The notes under the pieces were generated by a model, which saw only the letters and a program-made list of their open reading frames with translations, was not told the origin of the DNA and did no database searches. Positions 1-7,768 of a stretch of DNA of 64,000 bases are shown here, piece after piece. The stretch's first letter is position 1. Each line of letters begins with the position of its first letter. Source of the DNA: CAVVXN01 sp963772585 (GTDB lineage: Bacteria > Planctomycetota > PLA2 > JAEUHO01); the NCBI GenBank assembly GCA_963772585.1, contig CAVYXV010000010.1, positions 496,001-560,000 of the forward strand. The letters are read 5' to 3'. Made by a program: the position numbers and the translations under genes.

Positions 1-1714
1 CGTCGAGCGCCAGGAGCGAATCGCCCAGCACGACGGCGTCCAGGCGCATCGCCCGCGCGGCCTCCAGGGCCTCGGCCGCCGTGTTCACGATCGGCTCGCC
101 GCGTCGGTTGAAGCTCGTGTTGAGCACGCACGGCGGATGGTCGTGGGCGGGGAGGCGTTCCAGGATCTTCCAGAGGAGCGGCTCGCCGCCGGCGGTCACG
201 GTCTGGACGCGGGCCGTCCCGTCCACGTGAACCGCGCCGGGAACGAGGCGCCGTCCCTCCGGCGTCGCCTCGAACGTCAGGATCATCCAGGGACTCTCTC
301 CCAGCCCGTGGAAGAGCGCCGCGTCGTTCGCACGGACCACCGGGGCCAGGGGTCGCCACGCTTCGCGGCCCTTGTGACCGTTCACGCGGTCGCGTGAGGC
401 CTCCGTGGTCGGCGTGGCGAGGACGCTCCGCGCGCCGAGCGCCCGGGGGCCGAACTCGGCGCGCCCCCGCGCGACGCCGACCAGCGCTCCTTCGGCCACG
501 AGGGCGGCAACGCGGTCGGCCAGGTCGTCGAGGGCCATCCCTTCGGTGCCGGTCGCGGCGCGGCCTTCCTCGCGGTCGAGGTCCCGTCCGAGTCGCAGCG
601 TCGAGAGCGGTGCCGCCGGCCGGCCCGCTCGGCAGAGCCACGCGAGGGCCGCCGCGCCCCACGCCGCGCCGGCGTCGCCCGCTACCGGGAAGGGGCGGAC
701 GGGGACGGGAAGCGCGCGCCGAAGCCGGCCGTCGAGGGCGCAGTTCAGGAAGACCCCGCCGGCGAGCCCTAGGGCCGCTGCCGACGTTTCCGCCACCAGC
801 CGTCGGGCCAACTCCAGGAACGCGTCCTCGACGGCGTCCTGGATGCCCCGGGCGACGTCCCGGTGTCGGTCCTCCAGCGCGGCGCGCGGTGCGCGCGGTG
901 GGCCCGCCCGCCGGAGGAACGCCCTCCCCCAGAGCCGGGCCCGGCCGAGCGGGTAGTCGAAGCACTTCCGGCGGACGCGGAGGAGCCTCCGCGGATCGTG
1001 GACGACGAGGCTTCGGGCGAAGCGCGCGGCCGGCGAGTCGCCCGCGCCGTAGGGCGCGAGCCCCATCGTCTTTCCCTCGTCGCTCTCGGGGCGGAAGCCG
1101 AGCCACTGCGTGACCGCCGCGTACGCCTTGCCGGCGCTGTGCGGGTAGCCGGCACTCGCGACGAGCCGCGGTCGGCCCGCCTCGACCGTCCAGGTGGCCG
1201 TCGTCGTCCACTCTCCCATGCCGTCCGCCGTCACCACCGCGCCCGTCGCGTCGGGCAGGGCGAGCGCGGCCGACGCCGCGTGGGCGAGATGATGGGGAAC
1301 GCGCTCGAGCCGCGCCCTGAAGCCCTCACGGGCCAGTTGCGCCTCGAGTCCGTGCATCCGGCGGAGATAGGCCCCGCGGGACGGAAGCTCGGGATCGGGG
1401 CGCTCCCGGAGGAAGGCGAGCGAGGCGGGAGCGTGCCGCAAGAACCACCACGCCTTGCGCCCCCGAGCCATGGAACGGGTCCAGGGGAACGCGACGATGT
1501 CCACGCCACGGGGCCCGATCCCGGCACTCGCCAGCGCGGCGGCGATGGCTCCGCGCGGGAACGCCGCGCTGTGGCGAACGCGGTCGAAACGCTCCTCCGA
1601 AGCGGCGAACACGACCTCGCCATCCACCAGCAAGACGGCGGCCGCGTCGTGGCCGAAGGCGTTGAGACCGAGGATCTTCAACGGGCGGATGCGCGACCGG
1701 GTCGCTCCCTTCAC
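1..1714 (-). CDS. NodU/CmcH-family carbamoyltransferase (3' end cut by window edge)
   Basis: Transfers a carbamoyl group from carbamoyl phosphate onto a hydroxyl of a sugar or natural product. The N-terminal Kae1-like domain is visible as KILGLNAFGHDAAAVLL near residues 13-29 and EERFDRVRH near 40-48, followed by AGKAYAAVTQWLGF near 190 and EGKTMGLAPYG. The C-terminal domain shows FGPRALGARS near 420 and NTSFNRRGEPIV near 532, the usual end of this family, so only a few residues lie beyond base 1. I chose the GTG at 1714 because the family N-terminus starts just after it; its ribosome site is poor. The frame agrees at both ends. It is divergent from the RsbW-like gene with a 19-base gap. The acceptor substrate cannot be told from sequence. 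Confidence 0.9.
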   Translation of the reverse strand, partial: MKGATRSRIRPLKILGLNAFGHDAAAVLLVDGEVVFAASEERFDRVRHSAAFPRGAIAAALASAGIGPRGVDIVAFPWTRSMARGRKAWWFLRHAPASLAFLRERPDPELPSRGAYLRRMHGLEAQLAREGFRARLERVPHHLAHAASAALALPDATGAVVTADGMGEWTTTATWTVEAGRPRLVASAGYPHSAGKAYAAVTQWLGFRPESDEGKTMGLAPYGAGDSPAARFARSLVVHDPRRLLRVRRKCFDYPLGRARLWGRAFLRRAGPPRAPRAALEDRHRDVARGIQDAVEDAFLELARRLVAETSAAALGLAGGVFLNCALDGRLRRALPVPVRPFPVAGDAGAAWGAAALAWLCRAGRPAAPLSTLRLGRDLDREEGRAATGTEGMALDDLADRVAALVAEGALVGVARGRAEFGPRALGARSVLATPTTEASRDRVNGHKGREAWRPLAPVVRANDAALFHGLGESPWMILTFEATPEGRRLVPGAVHVDGTARVQTVTAGGEPLLWKILERLPAHDHPPCVLNTSFNRRGEPIVNTAAEALEAARAMRLDAVVLGDSLLALD

Positions 1715-1733
1715 AGGCGGGGGGGAGGCCAGT

Positions 1734-2231
1734 ATGGTACGAGCCAACCCCGCGACGGGGCACGTCCGGCAACGGGCCGGGGACACGCAACGCATGCCGG
1801 AAGGACTGCCCGCCGAACTCTTCATCAGCCTGCCGACGGACCTGATCTTCGTGCGACCCGGCCGGAAGATGATCGAGGGACTCCTGCTCGCCCAGGGATG
1901 GGAGGAGGACGACGTGGAGGAGGCCATCCTCGTGGCCACGGAGTTGATCCAGAACGCCATCGAGCACGGGTCCCGGTGCGACGGCTCGGAGCGGACGGTC
2001 GTCGCGATCGCCGTGACGCGGGAGAGCGTCACCTTCGACGTGACCGACCCGGGGACCGGGAAGGATCCCAGCGGGTTACTGGACCGGGACGTCACCGAGC
2101 CGGTACCCTTGGACGCTCCGAGGGGCCGCGGCCTCTTCCTCATCAACCGCCTGGCGAGGGAGTTCGTTCGGGAGCGTTGCCCGGAGGGAGGGTGCAGAGT
2201 GCGGGTACGCCTCGAGACGGTGAACGAATGA
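1734..2231 (+). CDS. RsbW-like anti-sigma factor / serine-protein kinase (HATPase_c_2)
   Basis: Predicted GHKL-fold ATP-binding switch protein that would bind a sigma factor or phosphorylate an anti-sigma antagonist. About 165 residues. The N-box ATELIQNAIEHG lies near residues 68-79 and the glycine-rich lid GRGLFLINRLA near 131-141, both typical of RsbW/SpoIIAB-like kinases. I prefer the ATG at 1734 because a GGGGGAGG purine tract lies just upstream; a second ATG at 1794 is closer to the family N-terminus but has no ribosome site. The stop overlaps the start of the SpoIIE phosphatase (ATGA), so the two are translationally coupled and very likely work together. Confidence 0.85.
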   Translation: MVRANPATGHVRQRAGDTQRMPEGLPAELFISLPTDLIFVRPGRKMIEGLLLAQGWEEDDVEEAILVATELIQNAIEHGSRCDGSERTVVAIAVTRESVTFDVTDPGTGKDPSGLLDRDVTEPVPLDAPRGRGLFLINRLAREFVRERCPEGGCRVRVRLETVNE

Positions 2232-3538
2232 GCGAATCCGGCGATCCGTGGTGGGACTTCACGTCCGGCGACCCCTCCCGGGACCGGGCGAACCTCCGTC
2301 TCGTGATGGAGACGGTGGGCGAGCTCTACGGGCTCGTGGATCCCGACGAGCGCATGCGACGCGCCGTCGATCGGGCCATCGCCCTCACGGGGGCGGAGAG
2401 GGGCATCCTCCTCATGCGGGGCCCCGACGACGAGGAGCTGGTCCCGCACGTCGCCCGGCAGCGCGATGGGCACGACCTTCCGCTCGGAGACGTCCTCTTC
2501 AGCAAGACGGCGGTGAGGGCGGCGGTCACGTCGGGCCGGCTCAACCGCAACATCATGCCCCCCGACGAATACCAGAACGGGGATCTCACCAAGTCGGTGG
2601 TGGACCTGAAGCTCCTGAGCGTGATGGCGGCACCGCTTGTCTACGAGGATCGCTTCATCGGTGTCCTCTATCTGGATGCGACCTACCGGCCGAACAAGGA
2701 GTTCACCGACAAGGAGGAGCGCGTCTTCCGAACGCTGGGAGGGTTGATCGCCGCCGCGCTGGAGAACGCCCGCCTGGAGCTGGTCCGCACGGAGCGGGAC
2801 CGCATGGAGCGCCAGATCGAGCTCGCCCGGGACGTGCAGCAACGGCTCGCCCCCGACGTGATGCCGAGCGCGGAGGGCATCGAACTCGCGGGCGAGGGGC
2901 GGGTCTGTGAGGCGATGAGCGGCGACTACTACGACGTCATTGCCTGCGACGGCGGGCGGCTCGGACTCGTGGTGGGCGACGTGAGCGGCCACGGCATCCG
3001 TCCCGCGCTCTACATGGCCATGACGCGGGCGCTCGTCCACCTCCTGCTCGAGCAGTCCACCGACCCCGCGGCGTGTCTGACGCGCGTGAACCGCTTCCTC
3101 CAGCGCGACATGCCGCTCGGCTCGTTCATGTCGCTCTTCCTGGGCGTGATCGACCCGGGGACGCGGGAGTTCGTCTACGCGAGCGCGGGTCACAACCCGC
3201 CCATCCTGTGGCGGCCCGGCGGGCGGATCGAGGAGTTCGATCGCACGGGACCGATCCTGGGCGCGATGCCCGATGCCCGGTTCCGGTGCTCCGAACCCTG
3301 CTCCCTGGAGCCCGGAGATGTCCTCCTCCTCTACACGGACGGCCTCACGGAGTCGAAGGACGTCGCCGGCGAGATGTACGACGAGGAGCGCCTGCGCGAT
3401 TCCCTGGACCGCCACGCGGCCTCGGGGCGCACGGCCTCGGGGGTCCTGGACGGGTTGCTGGCGGATCTGGACCGGTTCCGCCGCGGACAGCCCCTGGAGG
3501 ACGACATCACGGCGCTCGTGGTCCGCGCTGTCGGGTGA
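2228..3538 (+). CDS. GAF-domain SpoIIE/RsbU-type PP2C serine phosphatase
   Basis: Cytoplasmic signal-controlled phosphatase of 436 residues that would dephosphorylate a STAS-type anti-sigma antagonist. A GAF sensor covers about residues 30-175, then a short helical linker (RMERQIELARDVQQRL) leads to the PP2C-like SpoIIE domain from about 200 to the end. Metal-binding motifs are present: SGDYYDV near 230, VGDVSGHG near 249, YTDGLTES, and the terminal LEDDITALVV. The start ATG overlaps the upstream RsbW-like stop by four bases. No STAS (RsbV) protein lies next to it, so the third partner must be elsewhere. The signal sensed by the GAF domain is unknown. Confidence 0.92.
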   Translation: MSESGDPWWDFTSGDPSRDRANLRLVMETVGELYGLVDPDERMRRAVDRAIALTGAERGILLMRGPDDEELVPHVARQRDGHDLPLGDVLFSKTAVRAAVTSGRLNRNIMPPDEYQNGDLTKSVVDLKLLSVMAAPLVYEDRFIGVLYLDATYRPNKEFTDKEERVFRTLGGLIAAALENARLELVRTERDRMERQIELARDVQQRLAPDVMPSAEGIELAGEGRVCEAMSGDYYDVIACDGGRLGLVVGDVSGHGIRPALYMAMTRALVHLLLEQSTDPAACLTRVNRFLQRDMPLGSFMSLFLGVIDPGTREFVYASAGHNPPILWRPGGRIEEFDRTGPILGAMPDARFRCSEPCSLEPGDVLLLYTDGLTESKDVAGEMYDEERLRDSLDRHAASGRTASGVLDGLLADLDRFRRGQPLEDDITALVVRAVG

Positions 3539-3558
3539 CCGGCGGTATCCTGCCCCGG

Positions 3559-5115
3559 ATGACGCCTCGCCTCTGGTGGCTGCTCGCCCTGCTCGCGCTC
3601 GGCTCCGCCGCCTGTGCGGACGAAGCCGGGGAGCCGGCCCCGCCCGCTCGCCCGCCGGCCCCGGTGGGCGTCCCCCCCGAGGGTGCGGCGGACGCGCCCC
3701 CGGAGGGCGCCGGCCCGGTGGACGAGGCCTGGGTGCGAGGGATCCATCCCGACCTCACGGTGCTCGTCGTCGGCAACCAACGCGGGAAGCTCAAGCCCTG
3801 CGGCTGCAGCGAGCCGCAGATGGGGGGGCTGGAGCGGCTGGCCGCCCTGGCCGATCTCCTGCGGCGGCGGCCCGGCGGCGACGTGGTCGCCCTCTCGATG
3901 GGGTGGAGCGTGGCTTCGCCCGCGGAGCCGCAGGCCGAGACGAAGGCCGCGCTCTACCGGCGCGCGCTCGGCGTCATGGGCTTCGACGCCCTGTTGCTCG
4001 GGACGCCCGACCTGTTCGTCCCCGCCATGGCCGAGCCGCTCGAAGGCGGCTTCCGCCCCGCGCCGCCGGGCAACGCGCCCCTCTCGCGGGACGGCCCGCT
4101 CGCCTTCGCCTCGCGCGAGTCGCCCCTCGTGGAGATCCCGCGCGCCGACCTGGAGATCCGCGCGCTCACCCTGCTGGATCCGGCGCACCTGGCCCGGCTC
4201 GGCGGCGTCACGATCGGCGTGTGGCCACCCGACGGCGTGCTGGGTCGTCTCCCGCCCCGGCCCGACGCGCTGTGGATCGTCAGCACGGACGCCACGGGGG
4301 AGGCGATCGAGAGCGTCGAGACGGCGATGAAGCGCCTCGGTCCGACGGTGATCGTGGACTTCGGGGGCGGTGCCGGGGCGGAGGTCGTCGAGGACCGTCC
4401 GCTCGAGGACGGGCCGTTCCTCGTGTCGCTCGCCTCCTTCGGGAAGGAGGTCGGCGTGGTGGACCTCGTGCGGCAGCCCGACGGCGCGTGGCACGTGTCG
4501 TGGCACGTCGTCGAGCTCCTGGAGAAGTTCGAGACCCGGTACCGGAGCCCGTCGCGCGACGCCGTCACCTCCCTCTTCGACGCCTACAGGCGCGTCGTCC
4601 GCGAGCGGGACTACCTCCGGCGCTTCGAGACGCAGCCGGACGATCCCCGCGCTCGCTACGTGGGCTCGGCGCGGTGCGCCGTCTGCCATCCGGCCATCTA
4701 CGATTCGTGGAGCGACACGGGCCACGCCGCGGCCCTGGACACGCTCCGGGAGAAGGGCTACGCCTGGGACCCGGAGTGCGTGCGCTGCCACGTCGTCGGC
4801 TTCCAGCGCCTCACGAACGGGAAGTGGAGCCGCCTGGCGAGCGGGTTCCGCGACCCCGAGCGGACCCCCTTCCTGGCGGGGGTGGGTTGCGAGAGTTGCC
4901 ACGGCCCCGGTTCCGCGCACGTCCAGGACCCCTACGACCGCAGCCTCTGGAAGGCCGGGGGGCCCAACCGGCGCGAGCCCGGCCGGCGGGGCTGCGCCGT
5001 CTGCCACGATGTCGAGAACAGCCACGGCTTCGAGGAGCACTACGAGGACACCTACCTGCCGGCCGTGGACCACCGGACCGTCCCCGCGGACGACCGCACC
5101 GTCCACCCCCGCTGA
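3559..5115 (+). CDS. Multiheme c-type cytochrome lipoprotein with degenerate 5'-nucleotidase-like N-terminal domain
   Basis: Predicted periplasmic-side lipoprotein of 518 residues. The N-terminus MTPRLWWLLALLALGSAAC is a signal peptide with a lipobox cysteine at residue 19. After a proline-rich linker comes a domain with KPCGCSEPQMGGLERLA, a motif I associate with nucleotidase-like proteins in Planctomycetes; the usual metallophosphatase metal ligands are not evident. The C-terminal third holds four CXXCH heme motifs at residues 373, 407, 444 and 479, arranged like cytochrome c554. It may carry electrons in the periplasm. It sits 20 bases after the phosphatase gene and before a DUF1573 gene. 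The start has a weak ribosome site. Confidence 0.8.
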   Translation: MTPRLWWLLALLALGSAACADEAGEPAPPARPPAPVGVPPEGAADAPPEGAGPVDEAWVRGIHPDLTVLVVGNQRGKLKPCGCSEPQMGGLERLAALADLLRRRPGGDVVALSMGWSVASPAEPQAETKAALYRRALGVMGFDALLLGTPDLFVPAMAEPLEGGFRPAPPGNAPLSRDGPLAFASRESPLVEIPRADLEIRALTLLDPAHLARLGGVTIGVWPPDGVLGRLPPRPDALWIVSTDATGEAIESVETAMKRLGPTVIVDFGGGAGAEVVEDRPLEDGPFLVSLASFGKEVGVVDLVRQPDGAWHVSWHVVELLEKFETRYRSPSRDAVTSLFDAYRRVVRERDYLRRFETQPDDPRARYVGSARCAVCHPAIYDSWSDTGHAAALDTLREKGYAWDPECVRCHVVGFQRLTNGKWSRLASGFRDPERTPFLAGVGCESCHGPGSAHVQDPYDRSLWKAGGPNRREPGRRGCAVCHDVENSHGFEEHYEDTYLPAVDHRTVPADDRTVHPR

Positions 5116-5189
5116 GCGGTATTCTTGGGGGTGCCGCCCGTTTTCCGGTGAGGCCTCCTCCCCCCGCTGGACGTCCCTCAGGGAGCGCC

Positions 5190-6431
5190 ATGGACACCGA
5201 ATCCCGACGTTCCGATCCTCCTGCCCCGACGGCGCCGCCGGACTCCTCGGGTTCGGGCCGCCGCACCCGCGCCGTCATCGTCCTGACGAGCGTCCTGGCC
5301 CTCCTCGTGATGGCGGGGGTCATCGCCCTCGCCCTCGAGGCGCGCAGCAACGACGCGTCGCTCACGGGCGGCGGCGGGCGGTGGGCCGACCCCTATCGCC
5401 AGGTCCCCTGGGACATCGAGGGATGCGAACCCGATCGCGAGCATCCCGCCCATCTGAAGCTCGACCTCCCCCCGGAAGGCGTCAACTTCTCGAGCGTGAA
5501 GCAGGGCGTCGTCCTGGATCGCAAGGTCGCGTTTCGCAACGACGGGACCGGGACGCTCTGCATCCGGGACGTGAGCGTGAGCTGCGGCTGCATCAAGGGA
5601 CACCTCGTGGGGGACGATCGGACCTTCGAGCCGGGAGAGAGCGGCACGATCGAGGTCGAGCTCGACACGGAGGGGCGCGAGGGAAACGTGAAGAAGACGG
5701 TCTCCGTCTTCACGAACGAGCCCGACCGGCCTCGCGTGACCTTCAGCGTCCAGGCTTCGATCACCGTGGGGCTGATCGCCACGCCGCTCCACCTGAGCTT
5801 CCCGCGGGTGCTCGTGGGAGAGCCGTCCACCGGAACGGTGAGGCTCCGGAGCGCGATCGGGGACCAGGACTGGAAGGTGACGGGCGTGGAGGGGCGCGTC
5901 CTCGTGGACGGAAAGCCCGTGCCGTACACCTACGAGGTCGTCCCGATGAAGGACCCGAACCAGCGCATCCTGGACGTGAGGATCACGCATCCGGGACGCG
6001 ACGTCGAAGGGCCCTTCCAGGACGCCATCGTGGTGAAGACGACGCACCCCGACCGGCCCGAGGTCGTCGTGCGGGCGCATCTGATGGTCGTCCCGCCGAT
6101 CTCCGCCTACCCGGCGCAGGTGGCGTTGGGCTACGTCCCCGCACCGGCACGGAAGATCCGCGTCCGCCTGCTGCCGGGCACCGACGACATCACCTTCGAG
6201 GTGAAGGACGTCCACTTCGAGCCCGCCGAGGGGGCGGAGGCGCGACGCGGTCCCCTCGGGTTCGAGGCCACCTGGGACCGCGACACCGACGGGAGGTGGG
6301 CCGTGGACGTCGTCTACGACGGGGTGCCGCGAAAGCCCGGTCCCCTCGCCGCGACCATGATCGTGGAGACGGACCGCCCGGACATGCCGCGGATCGCGAT
6401 CGACGTCAGCGCGACCGTCGTGGAGAAATAG
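5190..6431 (+). CDS. DUF1573-family membrane-anchored protein
   Basis: A 413-residue protein with a short disordered N-terminus, one membrane helix at about residues 27-49 and a long extracytoplasmic part. The first outer domain contains FRNDGTGTLCIRDVSVSCGC near residues 113-132, the DUF1573 signature with its CGC pair, followed by at least two further Ig-like beta-sandwich stretches. The family has no settled biochemical role. The start is supported by CAGGGAG before the ATG. It follows the cytochrome lipoprotein by 74 bases on the same strand. The function remains unknown; a structural or binding role at the cell envelope is inferred. Confidence 0.75.
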   Translation: MDTESRRSDPPAPTAPPDSSGSGRRTRAVIVLTSVLALLVMAGVIALALEARSNDASLTGGGGRWADPYRQVPWDIEGCEPDREHPAHLKLDLPPEGVNFSSVKQGVVLDRKVAFRNDGTGTLCIRDVSVSCGCIKGHLVGDDRTFEPGESGTIEVELDTEGREGNVKKTVSVFTNEPDRPRVTFSVQASITVGLIATPLHLSFPRVLVGEPSTGTVRLRSAIGDQDWKVTGVEGRVLVDGKPVPYTYEVVPMKDPNQRILDVRITHPGRDVEGPFQDAIVVKTTHPDRPEVVVRAHLMVVPPISAYPAQVALGYVPAPARKIRVRLLPGTDDITFEVKDVHFEPAEGAEARRGPLGFEATWDRDTDGRWAVDVVYDGVPRKPGPLAATMIVETDRPDMPRIAIDVSATVVEK

Positions 6432-6500
6432 GTCCCGCGTCCCTCCCGAGCCCGCCGCAGGGCCAACAACCCGCAGGGGGGGGCGTATCCTCTAGAGGTC

Positions 6501-6575
6501 GCGAAGGATGGGGCCGAAGCCCCGGTTTCGACGCCTTCGCGCTTTCGCACGGGGACGTGGGGAGCGCGCCTCCCC
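6501..6575 (+). promoter_or_regulatory. Structured 5' leader with nested hairpins upstream of the proline-rich thioredoxin-fold gene
   Basis: GCGAAGG at 6501-6507 pairs with CCTTCGC at 6534-6540. Inside it GGGGC at 6510-6514 pairs with GCCCC at 6519-6523 across a CGAA tetraloop. A second hairpin, GGGGAG at 6559-6564 with CTCCCC at 6570-6575, follows, and the ribosome site GGGAGG lies just downstream, before the ATG at 6602. There is no T-run, so it does not look like a simple terminator. A regulatory leader RNA is possible but unproven. Confidence 0.35.
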
Positions 6576-6601
6576 AAGGCCGCACCGGGAGGATCCTCAC
6601 C

Positions 6602-7729
6602 ATGAGCCGCTGCCGCACGACGATGCGCTCCACGGTCACCCTGCTGGTTCTCGCGCTCCTCGGGGCGGGCTCCCTGCTGCTGCCCCCGAGCCTCGGGGTG
6701 GCCCGCGCCGATCCCGGCGGGGGCGCCCGCGTGCCCCCGCCCCCGCCCCCGCCGGCCTGGGATCCCCGGAAGGACAAGGTGATCTACGTGGACGAGAACG
6801 GGGACCCGATCGCCCCGCCCACACAGACGCCTCCCCCCTCGCCGGCGCCCGGGCCGGAGGCCGTGCCGGCGCCCGCCCCGACGAATCCTCCGGTGGGCGA
6901 GCGGTCCGCCCCGAGGGGTACGACGCCCCCTGCGGAGCGCCTGCCGCCGCCGCCCGGCATGCGCCCGGCCCCCGAGCCGGAACCCACGGCCCCGCCCCGG
7001 ACGCCGACCGCCGCGACCGCGCCCCCCGCGGCTCCGACGGACCCGTGGTTGGAAGGAGCGCCGGCCGCCGAACCTCTCGCCCCCGAACCCCCCGCCCCCG
7101 AACCCCTCGCCCCCGAGCCCCCTGCCCCCGCGGTGTCCCCGGCGCCCCCCGCCCCCGTCGAACCGGCCGCGCCAAAGGACCCGTGGCTCGAGGGCACGCC
7201 GGCCCCCGCGCCCGCGGCCGGCTCCCCGGACGGCGGGAATCCGGTCCCGGAGCCCGCGGCGGAGGCCCCCGTCCCGCCCGACCCGGCCCCCATGGGGTTC
7301 GGCGAGCCAGAGGGGGTGGATCTCGCCGACCACGTGCGCAAGCTGCTGGCCGATCCGGGGAATCGCGCGCGGAGCGGCTACCCCCGTCGGTTGATCCCGC
7401 GGGCGGATCCCCAGATCGCCCTGATCCGGGGCACCAAGCCGGTCGTCCTCCTCTTCTACGACGACGCCTCGAAGGCGTCCGACCTCCAGGCCGCCGCGTT
7501 CCTCCCGGTGCTCCAGCGCTTCGAAGGCCGGGTGGACGTGGTGCCCATCGACGTCAAGAACGACGAGGGATGGACGGAGGCGGAGCGCAAGCTCGTCAAG
7601 ACGTACTACATGGAGACGGTTCCCACCACGGTCGTGCTCGGTCCGGACCGCCGCCCGCTCATGCTCATGTTCCAGCGCATCGACGGCGCCACCCTGGAGG
7701 CGCGCCTGGAGACGGCCACCCGACGCTGA
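6602..7729 (+). CDS. Secreted proline-rich protein with C-terminal thioredoxin-like fold lacking CXXC
   Basis: A 375-residue exported protein. A signal peptide covers about residues 1-36. Residues 38-225 are extremely rich in Pro, Ala and Glu, including tandem APEPPAPEPL units and two copies of DPWLEG followed by APA or TPA. The last hundred residues, from PVVLLFYDDASKASDL near 279 to the end, look like a thioredoxin fold (VDVVPIDVKND, then VPTTVVLGPDRRPL with the cis-proline). The position of the CXXC motif is taken by DDASKAS, so disulfide exchange is unlikely. GGGAGG nine bases upstream supports the ATG. The proline-rich part probably spans the cell wall. The binding partner is unknown. 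Confidence 0.7.
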   Translation: MSRCRTTMRSTVTLLVLALLGAGSLLLPPSLGVARADPGGGARVPPPPPPPAWDPRKDKVIYVDENGDPIAPPTQTPPPSPAPGPEAVPAPAPTNPPVGERSAPRGTTPPAERLPPPPGMRPAPEPEPTAPPRTPTAATAPPAAPTDPWLEGAPAAEPLAPEPPAPEPLAPEPPAPAVSPAPPAPVEPAAPKDPWLEGTPAPAPAAGSPDGGNPVPEPAAEAPVPPDPAPMGFGEPEGVDLADHVRKLLADPGNRARSGYPRRLIPRADPQIALIRGTKPVVLLFYDDASKASDLQAAAFLPVLQRFEGRVDVVPIDVKNDEGWTEAERKLVKTYYMETVPTTVVLGPDRRPLMLMFQRIDGATLEARLETATRR

Positions 7730-7730
7730 T

Positions 7731-7744
7731 CGCGCTCGAGCGCG
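7731..7744. terminator. GC palindrome between convergent genes, possible weak terminator
   Basis: The perfect palindrome CGCGCTCGAGCGCG occupies the 39-base gap between two convergent stop codons. It could form a hairpin on either strand. No clear T-tract follows, so terminator function is only suggested by its position. Confidence 0.3.
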
Positions 7745-7768
7745 GGCGTTCTCCCCACGCTCTGTGGC

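Noticed and set aside
3331..5106. Long minus-strand frame opposite the cytochrome gene
   Set aside because: The plus strand has a lipobox and four heme motifs; the minus frame shows no motif and an Arg/Gly/His-rich composition.
6510..6533. Sequence resembling the 5' end of tmRNA (GGGGCCGAAG... GGTTTCGACG)
   Set aside because: The expected 3' T-arm and CCA end pairing with the start are absent within 400 bases, no tag reading frame is visible, and the following sequence is a coding gene with signal peptide.
7064..7140. Tandem CCCCGAACCCC-like units
   Set aside because: They are in frame and encode Pro-Ala-Glu repeats of the spacer, so they are protein repeats, not a CRISPR or DNA-level repeat element.
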